64,000 nucleotides of DNA from Lentinula raphanica. Taxonomy: Eukaryota > Basidiomycota > Agaricomycetes > Agaricales > Omphalotaceae. Under the pieces are notes generated by a model. That model searched no databases. It was not told the DNA's origin and was given only the letters and a program-made list of their open reading frames with translations. The translations under genes and the position numbers were made by a program. The stretch lies in contig JANVFP010000029.1 in assembly GCA_027919835.1 (NCBI GenBank), positions 186,001 to 250,000 on the forward strand, in the 5' to 3' direction. Positions 45,528 to 56,000 of the stretch are shown here, piece by piece (the stretch's first letter is position 1; each line of letters opens with the position of its first letter).

Positions 45528-45714
45528 CAATACGAATAGTAGTTTCGAGCTCACAGTATGTCAATAGCCAGAGTTCAAGTATCGATAGGGTGGACTTTTG
45601 GCTTATGCAGCTAGTCATAAAATTCTTGCTTGAAGTGGATATCCCAATACTAGGTATGGTATATAGAAGTCGACACTCGTCCGGTAGTGTTTCCATCAAA
45701 TCAGCGCTACAGTA

Positions 45715-46662
45715 TCATGCCCAGTTGTCAATCAGTGAGTCCCGCATTTCTCCAATGACAGCTGTAGAGTCTTGTCCTTGTAGTTCTGCAACACGGTCAG
45801 TAAGGGAATGATGATTGAAAGCGGGGCCACACTCACTGAAGGTGGCTTCAATTACGCTGATCTCGGTCGCTGTTGTTTCAAGGCCGGTGAAAGCACACCA
45901 GTCATTGACCACTAGCCCCGCACCAATGACATCTGAACCACGATTGACTGTTCCTGCCTGAGGAAGTATGTCAGAGAAGAATCGTGATTGCTTACAGCCC
46001 GACTAACCACCAACGGTACTTGCAGAAGACTGCTCAGTTCGTCCTGATCCTGTATGCTTGTCTTTGGATGCACAAGCCCTCCTTGGTTTGTGATAGCACA
46101 ATAACTGCCAACTAAGACGTTGTCTGCTATCGTCTGCCGAAACACTTCGACTTTGAGGACGTCAGCGATGATTTCCTCGGTCTCTCGATCGACGTCTGGG
46201 TGCACGAGTGCAACGTAGTCATTGCATGCGATGACATTCCCGAGAGCTGACAATCGCTCCTCCACTCTTTGAATTGCTACAGCATCGGGTAGGGAGTTAC
46301 GCAAGTGTTGTAGTTCCTGGTCGGTCGTTGTTGAAGGAACGAGTAGCCCGTGACGATTGCCTGTATAAATAGTTGATGAAAGCACGATATTAATTGTAGA
46401 TGGAAAAATACCAGCAGTCAATCGCCCTATGATTCGTGTTCCGCCAATACTGGTGTGCACGATGGGGATAACATCCCCAAGCTCGCTTTCAAAAGCGGAG
46501 TAGAAGTTAGTACTGCCCTGGATGGCTGCCAGACAGTAGCTGTTTGTTAACTTTGAAAAGACACCGATGTCACTGCTGTTCTCGAATTGGATGCCTTGGG
46601 AAGACTAAAATTTTAGCGAGAACAGATGAGAATCGGATGTACTTATGCATACGGGTAGCCAT
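45715..46662 (-). CDS. TIF6: Eukaryotic translation initiation factor 6
   Basis: Ribosome biogenesis factor that keeps 60S subunits from joining 40S prematurely. Five exons. The first holds only MAT plus one base; splicing at GTATGC to the AAG acceptor gives [24 protein letters not shown]. Family landmarks: [143 protein letters not shown] and, after the last splice, [22 protein letters not shown]. Length close to the usual 245 residues. Divergent from NDUFAF7 with a 198 bp shared spacer. The other frame at the 5' end is not coding. Confidence 0.93.
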
Positions 46663-46860
46663 TATTTAGTGCTCGAAGAATGTGATAGTGCGCTCGATTG
46701 CTTCCGATAGGTTTAAAGGAATTATCTGAAGGAATGAAAGGAGGTATCAGAATGTAGTTTGTTGAGCTCTGAAGCTTGAAGAGAGGATGTTCGAAAGACA
46801 GTTTTTAAATTTCTTCGAGGCCAGTCATCAGCCTGCCGGTTCCGGTTCCGGAGCCGTGCT
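46663..46860. promoter_or_regulatory. Bidirectional promoter, TIF6/NDUFAF7
   Basis: 198 bp separate the divergent start codons. No TATA box recognised. Confidence 0.55.
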
Positions 46861-48379
46861 ATGCTTCGTTTCAAACCAAAACGACTGGCTTTCGCACCCA
46901 AATTTTCAACGACTCAATCGCGGTCATTCAACGTTACCTCGATCCATCATTCAACGTCAACATCCGTCCAGCCTGTTACTCCTGTAGAAAATCTTATTCT
47001 TGAACATGTCAAGGCAAGAGCTCTGCACAACCGTTACATATCACATCGAACTCAAGCATGGCAAATAGGCTGTCGGACCAATGTCCTACGCGACTTACAT
47101 GCAGTTTTGTCTCTCACATCCTACCGAAGGTTATTACATGAAGCGTTCGAACAGTATCTTTGGAACCCAAGGCGATTTCATCACAAGTCCCGACATTAGT
47201 CAAATCTTTGGAGAAGTACGTGGTTGATGGATAGCACCAGAATAAAATTGAGGGAGAAGTAGATGATTGCCATCTGGTTACTCTCGCAATGGGAACTTGC
47301 GGGCTGTCCCTCTAGAATGCGATTGGTAGAGCTTGGACCTGGAAGAGCCACTCTGATGAACGATATACTGCGCGTGAGTCTGCGACTCCTTGCTTCTGAT
47401 CAATTCTGTTAACAAGGCTTTTGTCAGGTTATCGGAGCCATAACGAAGAAGCTACCCCAGCCAATAACCATCCAGGTTGACTTGGTGGAAACCAGCGTTG
47501 CACTCAGGGAAATACAAAGGGAACGCTTGAGTGGGGTTGCTGCTTCTATTGAATGGTATGAGTCCATAGACCACCTAACACCCTCCGACGACTCGTTCAC
47601 CATGCTGGTGGCTCATGAATTCTTCGATGCCCTTCCTGTTCACGTTTTCCGAGTAGGTTCCACTTCTTTTGCATTGAGATCATAGTGGCTCATTGGTTCA
47701 GAAAACCGACCAAGGGTGGAAGGAGATCATGGTATCGTCAAAGATAAAAAATCCTGATAAAATGGCTCAGGAGCAGTATCCTCGCCTCCAACATGTTCTC
47801 TCTCCAGAAACGACCGCCATTTCTACTATCTTTGGCAATTCGTCCACGCGATTTCAAACATTACCGGTTGGCTCTGATCTCGAGGTCTCGCCTACGTCGT
47901 TCAGACTTGCGCGTAAAGTAGGCAAGTTATTGTCCAAGAGGCCTACACCAACAGGGTCATCACTTGGCGGCTGTGGTCTCATCATTGATTATGGAGGTGA
48001 TCATGCTTTTGGCAATTCTCGTCGAGTGAGCCGCGTTCGTTTGCACCGGATATGATACACGTTTTGACAGTGTACTTATTAGGGATTCAAAAATCATCAA
48101 GTCGTGGACATATTCCATCGTCCAGGAGAATGTGATCTCACTGCAAATGTCGATTTTGCCTACCTCAAAGAGTCCATGCAAGATCTTGTTCCTGTCTACG
48201 GGCCCGTGACACAGAAGATGTTTCTGTCCCAGATGGGCCTTATGGTACGTCTGGAACGGCTGTTGCAGAGCAGTCAAGGCGATCAGGACAAGCAAGATCG
48301 TATCTATGAGGGTGCACAGCGTCTGATAAATCGCCAGATGGGAGAGGAGTATTCTGTCATGGGTATCAGCACCAATTAG
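46861..48379 (+). CDS. NDUFAF7-type mitochondrial methyltransferase
   Basis: Protein-arginine methyltransferase for complex I assembly (symmetric dimethylation of NDUFS2) in the mitochondrial matrix. The start MLRFKPKRLAFAPKFSTTQSRSF is a presequence. LILEHVK joins AVGPMSYATYMQFCLSHPTEGYY through an intron with GC donor (47014-47068); a GT donor six bases upstream would also stay in frame. Next: IFGTQGDFITSPDISQIFGE, IAIWLLSQWELAGCPSRMRLVELGPGRATLMNDILR (SAM motif I), VAHEFFDALPVHVFR, the GCGLIIDYGGDHAFGNS block, FKNHQVVDIFHRPGECDLTANVDFAYL and QMGLMVRLERLLQ. In motif I the last glycine of ELGPGRG is Ala. Six introns traced. TIF6 is divergent. Confidence 0.9.
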
Positions 48380-48773
48380 GGTCCCATCCACCCATTCCAT
48401 GCAGCTTCACAATCATCGCAGTAGATGCATATGGTTGACTACATCATATGTATGGAATATTCGTCCAACTGCGAAAGTTTTGATTGATTGTGATACTTTC
48501 GACCTGCTCAGTACCAGAAGAACAAAGAGTGGAAGGATTAACAGACGCCCGAGCAGTATAGAATACTGAATGCAGAGTACCGATAATGATTCAGGCGGGT
48601 ATGTATAATATGTGAGAAATAAATCGGGGTAGCGAACGATGTCAGAACAAGTAAGGAAGAACACTGTCGACTGTCTTATGCTGAGAAGGAAAAAACAATG
48701 GTACGAGTTCTGGAGCAAGATGACACAAGCAGACGATACATAGTTTCTCTGGTCGTTATGTAGAACAAGACGG

Positions 48774-49971
48774 CTACCGTGCGCCGTAGTTGTCGTACGC
48801 CGCCTGCGGACCAGGTGAAGCTCTGCCCATCATCGGTGGAGCAGGTGACGGGCCTCGCATATCGTACATGGGAGCCGGACTCATTCTTCCCATCATGCTT
48901 GGGCCTGGACTTGCTCTTCCCGAGACACCAGGTGCACCCATCTGTGCCATGGGATAAGCTTCACCAGGGTGGGGACCCCACTCTGCGGCCTGGTGCTCGT
49001 TGAATGTTCCCGGGACCGGTCCTCTGTAGGGATCATAATAGGCTGCGCCTACATTAGGGTCATCTCTGTAAGGGATAGGCTGATTGGGATTGAGGTGAGG
49101 AAGAGGAGGTACGGCGTAGGGGTCATTGCCGAGGTCTGGAGTGGAATAGTTGGTGTGGGTATTGGTAGAAGGAGCACGTGAAAGGGAAACTTCAGACCCG
49201 GTGTCGAAGCCTGATCGTCCGGTGTTGTGTACGGGGAGAGGATGCGAGTCTCCACCGTCGGATGAATGGGCGTTCAACTCAGGCCACTTGATAGCTTCAT
49301 CTGGGATAGTTGTTAGATGACTGAGGATACTGAGAACAGACATACAACTCACTGTCATCAAAGTCGCTGAAGCGTTTCCTTGTGAACTTCCAGATGAAGA
49401 AGGAAATGATACCCAGCACAGCTACACCGCCTGCGACGGACAGACCGATGATAGATCCGGTGCTAAGCCCGCTGCTGTCGTCGTTGTTACCAGAACTATC
49501 GGCACCAGAAGTGGCCGACGAAGAAGCAGATGAGCTGTCAGCGGATGTAGGCGGTATTGTTTGTGTGACAACAACGGTGCTACCTGCGGAGTTTACTGAG
49601 GTAACTACGGATCGTGTTGATGCAGGAGGAGACGTCTGGGTGTTGTCTGATGAAGTCGGTGCGCTCGTCTGAGAAGCTTCGGTAGAGGTAGCGGTGTTAC
49701 TTGACGTATTGCTAGCAGATGTGGCGGATGTTTGCGAGGTAGCCGATGTATCAGAGGTGGACGACTTGGAGCTAGTGTTGGCCGCTGAAGATGCCGACGT
49801 CGCACTAGTCGCAGAGGTAGCCGATGTGGCTGAGGTCGCTGAAGTTGCATCTGTGCCAGTTCCAAGGATGTCGAGGCGAGCTAGCACTTTAACCTCATGC
49901 GCAGCACTCGCAGAATGGACGAGGACTAAAGCGAGTAGACATGAGAGAAGCAACGATTTGGATCCCTTCAT
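48774..49971 (-). CDS. Mucin-like single-pass membrane protein
   Basis: MKGSKSLLLSCLLALVLVHSASA is a signal peptide. The outside part (residues about 40-150) is almost entirely Ser/Thr/Ala with tandem ATS repeats. After STGSIIGLSVAGGVAVLGIISFFIW comes one membrane helix, then basic KFTRKRF. An intron (about 52 bp, GTGAGT..CCCAG) joins SDFDDS to DEAIKWPELNAHSSDG. The cytoplasmic tail is Pro/Gly-rich and ends in imperfect repeats of GRASPGP, MMGRMSPAP, MMGRASPGP and YDNYGAR. The architecture (signal, O-glycosylated stalk, one helix, short tail) is that of fungal Mid2/Wsc-type cell-wall stress sensors, but there is no WSC cysteine domain, so the sensor role is inferred. The same plan occurs in many basidiomycete proteins of unknown function. 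Confidence 0.78.
49745..49860 (-). repeat. Tandem 9-bp (Ala-Thr-Ser) repeat
   Basis: At least six near-identical copies of a nonamer coding ATS/TSA are visible in the stalk region of the mucin-like gene. Confidence 0.75.
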
Positions 49972-50998
49972 TCGTTATGCAAAATGGCTTCAAGGCCAGA
50001 GAAATATCTTGAGTTGAGGAAGAAGAAGGTATTCGACGTCCTGGCGCGAAATGGGAAAGGACAGGTGAAAGTAAAGAAGGCGATGAAGAAAAGGCAACCC
50101 AAATTTGTTGCCGCGTTTGCTGTGCGCTGTGAACTTGTGAGTCTGTGACGAAGCTGTGTCTGTGACTTTCTCGGAATTTCAAAAATATTATGCAAGCAAG
50201 TGGCCGAGGAGGCCGAGTCCAGCCCGTGCCGTAAGGACTGCCAAGGACATGCCACTCCTTCAAGCTCCTACTGTACACACAAGGGAGCACGCCACGCACT
50301 GAGCCATTCTACTACATAGTGAGCAATATATGTAGTCGGGAGCTGCTCAAGATTCAGTGTCGATGTTGCAGCTGTACAGTGCTGCAGTAAGTTATTTATT
50401 GACGACTGTTTATTTCGCGCCAAGCCCAGCTCCCTTGCCTAAAAAAGCAGCGTCGGCCGGGGAGCATACCAAAATCTCAATTATCTTCTTCGGATCACAA
50501 GGATAATCAAGAATTACCTAATATTTTGAGGCATTTTGGACCTTCACCGCCATTTCAAAGGATATCGATGAGATTCAAGACCCAACCACACAGAGCCACA
50601 CTCGTTTCTGTCGCGAGCTGAAAAGATATTTTCCGTATCAAACCTCCAGATAGATTACTCTATCATGGTTCTCTGTGATTTCAAGATATGTTCAAAGTTT
50701 GATATCGGTAACTTACAGTAGAATCAGTTCATGTGCTCCACTCTTCTTACTGTACGCCATTACTGAACTCATTACTCACTTCTTTGACCAGCCTTATATC
50801 AACTCTATAAGTTCCTTCGCCACTAGATGGGCATTTGGTTGCTTCAACCTTGAAGATGCTGACACTGACAGTGAGGGCCGCCATAAGAATACGCGGAGTT
50901 GAGCCGATTCGTCTCACGCGTATCACGAAATCGTACGTAGCTTTTCGCCCCTTTCATGTATTGTGCTGGCTTCTGGTGATTCACGCTTTTTCGACGAT
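49972..50998. other. Intergenic, divergent promoters
   Basis: About 1 kb between the mucin-like gene (minus) and PSD1 (plus). A plus-strand frame from 50835 is continuous with PSD1 but has no targeting features before the Met at 50999. No other gene seen. Confidence 0.4.
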
Positions 50999-52825
50999 GC
51001 TATTTTCAAGGAAGGACATCCTTGTCAAGAGCCAAAAGCCATTCAATGTTGCTTCTCGAGTTTTCAACGTATCCTCCGCGAGGGCCTCGTCGGTGTTCGC
51101 CAAAGGCTGGGTTCGAGGACTGAATAAAACTTCCTCTATTTTGAGGACTGTGAAGAACGAAGGTTTACGACGGGCCTACTCCACGAGAAGTACAGGGGAT
51201 GGAAGCAGTGGCGGGTTTGATCCTGGCTCATTTGGAAAGGGACTTCCGTTTCACCGTGTGTCTTTGTGCCTTCCTACTTTCATCCTCGTTCATGTTGTGT
51301 TGCAGGTCGAGTGATCAATGCATGGACGCAAACTCCCACCAAATGGTATCCAATCCCAATAGCTGTCGGCGCGATGTTACTAGTTGTAATACAGTACCGC
51401 AGGAAAAGGAGGGCTTCCTCTTCTCCGCAGGTCGATGTAGACCAAGACGGAGTGGAAATTATCAAAGTTAAAGGTCCATGGCAGGTACTGGACATAGACT
51501 TATGCTGCAGTTGAAGAAGGCTGACAGGCTAGCAATTTAACAGGTACATGTCCTCGGTGCATTACCCCTTCGCAATATGTCTCGACTATGGGGATATCTC
51601 AATTCATTGGAACTACCACCTTGGTTTAGACCTTTTGGTTTCCGTGTTTATGCTTTGGCCTTTGGATGCGACTTGAATGAAATAGAACCAGAGGATTTGA
51701 AAGCATATCGAAGCTTGGGCGAGTTCTTTTATAGGAAACTCAAAGATGGCGTTCGACCGGTTGATGATGCTGTATTGGTTTGTCGCTGCTATCAACTCGC
51801 GTCTGGTCTTATTGCTCACTAGGGACCCTGCAGGTTAGCCCTGCGGACGGTCGAATATTGCATTTCGGACTCGTGCAAGGTTCACGCGTCGAACAGGTCA
51901 AGGGAATAACGTACTCACTGGATGCACTTCTTGGCGTTGAGCGTCCTGGAACGCCTCCAGCAATCAAAGCTCCATCACATCGTGACTCTATGCCTGTAGT
52001 GGACGACCAAGAGTTTGCCAATGTCAATGGGATAGAATATTCGCTCGACCAACTGCTCGGAAGTGGGGCGTCCACCCCTTCGACCCCAACGGATTCTGCT
52101 CCCGGATATCCTCAAAAGTTTGGATCACAGGTCGACGCCTCTGTCGTTGAATCTTCACTTCAGGAGACCTTAGCACACGACACTTCCGTAGCGCTTGAGA
52201 TGGGCGTCAAACCAACTTTGGAGCGTTCACCAAGTCGCGCATCCGTTAAACCAGGAAACGCACTTTTCTTCACGGTCATCTACCTTGCTCCGGGTGATTA
52301 TCACCGGTTTCACAGTCCTACCGCTTGGGTTGTCGAAAAGAGAAGACATTTTGTGGGAGAGCTGTTCTCTGTTTCTCCGTATATTGCGAAACGGTTGCAG
52401 AATCTGTTTGTCCTAAATGAACGCGTAGCTTTACTCGGAAAGTGGAGATATGGGTTCTTCAGTATGGTACCTGTCGGTGCCGTCAATGTGGGAAGCATTA
52501 AAGTCAATTTTGACCAGGTAATCCTTCTTCGCTGATTTGGGTATCCTAAAACTCAGTTTTGATATATCGACAGGCACTTCGGACGAATGAACGCGGACGT
52601 CCTCCTCCTCCAGGGACTTACACAGAAGCAGTTTACTCTGAAGCATCACCAATTCTCAACGGTCAACCACTGCTACCTGCGCAGGAAATGGGTGGATTCT
52701 GTCTTGGAAGTACGATTGTTCTTGTCTTTGAGGCGCCTCGCGACTTTCAATTTGCTATCAAGAACAATCAGAAGGTCAAGGTCGGTCAGAGGTTGGGAGA
52801 TGTAGGAAAGACTAAAACAGATTAA
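50999..52825 (+). CDS. PSD1: Mitochondrial phosphatidylserine decarboxylase
   Basis: Inner-membrane enzyme that converts phosphatidylserine to phosphatidylethanolamine. [23 protein letters not shown] is a basic presequence; [23 protein letters not shown] is the membrane anchor. The catalytic core follows: [50 protein letters not shown] (catalytic Asp), [11 protein letters not shown] (catalytic His) and the self-cleavage site GFCLGST that makes the pyruvoyl group. It ends [17 protein letters not shown] stretch between VSPADG and the HRFHSP motif holds two related units, [13 protein letters not shown] and [13 protein letters not shown], and a disordered spacer. Five exons. A start 55 codons upstream (50835) stays in frame but lacks presequence character. 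Confidence 0.9.
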
Positions 52826-53059
52826 TGATCAGTGGAAGGTGTGGTTATGAATGGAACGATCTTTGTATCATACTACATTCAAACAAGATCTCTGCTTGCT
52901 CAACGGAAGCTTACTAGATAGACACACTACTGTTTTTAAAGCAATAGAGATTGTGGAAGATAGGGACGCGCTGCGCGTAAACGCGTGTTTCGGACAAGTC
53001 CCGGAACCAACGTTTTCTGAGTTTTCTTAGGCTTTAGCGCTTTGACTTTAACCACCATT

Positions 53060-56000
53060 ATGGCCAACCAACCCTCACCTGTCAAACCCCGTACGGCTTC
53101 TGCACTACGCGATTCCGACCGACCCCACTCGATTCCTCCATTACCTGCGCCAATGCTAAATTCAGAACAAGATCCTAATCGCCCTTCTTCGGTTGCGTCC
53201 CAATATCTTCGTCGTAACTTTCAAGCTTCACCCTTAACCTCTCTATCGAGATCAAATACCCCAGGGAACTCGTTAGATCTCATGAGTGTTCTGCAGCGTT
53301 CAGGTCCATCGATAGTGAAGACAAGGACGGGGAGTGTCCTATCCAGAGGTTTCATTCTGAAGACTGATTTCTATCCTTCTGGTACGTGTTGCGCCTCATT
53401 TACTGTACATAGGGCTTAACTGTCCTACGTAGGACGTGCATTGGAACTAGAGATGAATCTTCATGGAGCCCCGAACTTCAGGGCTCCAAGACAAGGAGAC
53501 CTTAACGTCTTTGGTGTGGCCCAACCTCGTACTCAAGGTTTACGTGCCATATTGTCTGTCCTGCGCTGCAGGCCGAATGTACCGGATCCTTCACATGTAG
53601 TCTGGTTTTCTACTCGCGAAGAACCTATAGGTGTGTCCATCTAGTCCGAATATGTCAGTTGTGATGCGATAGGAACGCTTGAACAATGAAGTCTCCGCGA
53701 ACATATGAACTGATTAATGGTGTTATCTTGCTAGTCTACATCTCTGGGCGGCCGTTTGTCCTACGAGACTCTGCACAACCTCGACGAACGTTGCCTATGT
53801 CAGATCGCGCAGAGAATCTAGAAGCAATCGAGCTTCGACTGAAGAATGACATTCTACAAGAAGCTGCGAGGTGAGTTGCAGTTGCAAGTGTAATCCACAA
53901 CATCTGACATAGTATTGAACAGATTCGGAGGACTGGTCTTGACTCATAACGAGGTTGCTGGTAAGCTACTCCTCTTTCAGTCTTGAAGCTACTCTCAAAT
54001 TCAATTTGAGTCGCGGATGTCACTGGTGAGGGTGCTATCTTACCCACGTGGACTGCTGTGGATGCAAACAATGTCAAGACATCAAGAGAGTTATGGACAA
54101 TGATGAAGGAGAACGGCTGGAACGTCGACGTAAGCCCTTTTCATTTTTCCGGATCTCGATGTCGTTGACCTGTGGTTAGTATCATCGTATACCGATCTCT
54201 CCAGATAGACCAATCGAAGATAACTATCTTGACGCATATCTGCGTGTCATCAAAACAACAGACCCACTGAAGACAGCACTGGTTTTCTCGTGCGGGATGG
54301 GTGCTGTACGTACTACCTTTGCCATGGTCGCCGCTTGCCTGGTGAGGCGGAGGCAACTCATGCTAAGAGGCTTGCCGGATCCATATGGACTGAAATCTCC
54401 CGGTTCACACCTTTCCTCTCCACCTGGATCTGGAATCTCGACAGTGAGTCTTGTGCTCTCGTCTAGTCATATATAACCATTGATCCACCTTTGTTCCAGC
54501 CGCAACCAGTGAGCTGGCTACGCATTTGGGTCTTCCAAGACTCATACCTCTCTTCTATAGCAATCGGATCGCCTGGCTATGATATTGGAACAAGCCAACG
54601 CCCAACAAGACCTCAGTCGCTCTCTGTTGAAGCTCACGTATTTATTACAACAGAGTTTGTGCGCGCAATACTTAATTGAATATCCACTCATCCAACCACG
54701 CAGGTCTTCAGGATCCTACCTCTCAATCAGCCATTCAGCTGCTTATCACAGAACCAACTTTACTTGACAACTTACGGAAGGCTCATATGGGCAACTACGG
54801 CATCATACTCAGCTTATTAGGATGCTTGGATGACGGTCTCCAAGCCAAGAAACTCGTGGACCGAGTTATAGACGCCAGTAAGGGAACTAGCAGATGTATA
54901 AACTCTCTTGCTGATGACTGTTAGACGATCATGTGTCGCACCTGCGAGAGGACATTCTCATGCACCGAATTAAGTACGCTCTAACCACCATGGAAGCTGA
55001 GAAAGGAGAGGCTATCATCAAACGAGCCGGAAAAGCCATCGAGAAATAGTACGCGATGCCTTGATCCTCGTCATGCCAAAGCTCATTCCCCACATATTTA
55101 GTTTCTTCATAATCGCCTTTGCTAGTTTTGTTGAAAGCAGCTCGCCCGATTTCAAGCAGAGCTTCTCTGAATGGCTGACAATCAGGACAGAAATATGGAA
55201 GTATGTTCATCAACTCTATGTTCAGAGAATGACTACTAACGCTCTAAGCTTTCAATAGCCAGGTCAAGTTCTTACGAAAATCGACAGGTTCAGTGTTGAA
55301 CGTATTTGCGCCTGTGAGCGATCTCTCCGCTCTGTCGCGGAGTGGACTCGATGGACGAGTGGTAGTCGCTGGTAAAAGGAACGACGCTGCGATCTCTGGT
55401 GGACAAATTCTCGGCGACGAGTATTCCACGCATGTTGTGAAGGTATGGCTCACTTCTATTCACTTCTCTACTACCACCGCCCTGATGTCTGAAATATAGA
55501 ATCGGAGTGGTATCATCTTGCGAGAAAGGTTTGGTGCTCGTTGATACTACTTAGGCTAATTCCTGATGAACCGTGTAACAGCACACTGCTCAAATCTGAC
55601 TTATGGATTCGCGAAGCGTTCGATGATATCCAGTTTGATATCCGAGGAGCCATCAATTTCCGTCGAACTCCTGGCGCCAATATTTATGCTCTTGGTCAAC
55701 CCACCATAGAAGCCATTGATGAGGTCGTACGTCAAGTGAAGGTGGATCATCCAACAACTCAACGGATCGTTTGGATCACACTGCGTGAAGAACCTATCGT
55801 ATATGTTAATGGCGCACCGTATTGCTTGAGAAGGGAAGGCTTTTCGCTGAGGAACATGAAAGGTGAAATCTCAAAGATTCTGTTAGCCCCACAAATTGAT
55901 GATGTGTCAGATTACGGTGGGATTTCTGCTTCTCGGCTTGAAATTTTGGAAGAGAGGCTTCGTGATGATGTAGTCTCAGAGCTGAACACTTTTGGTAGAA

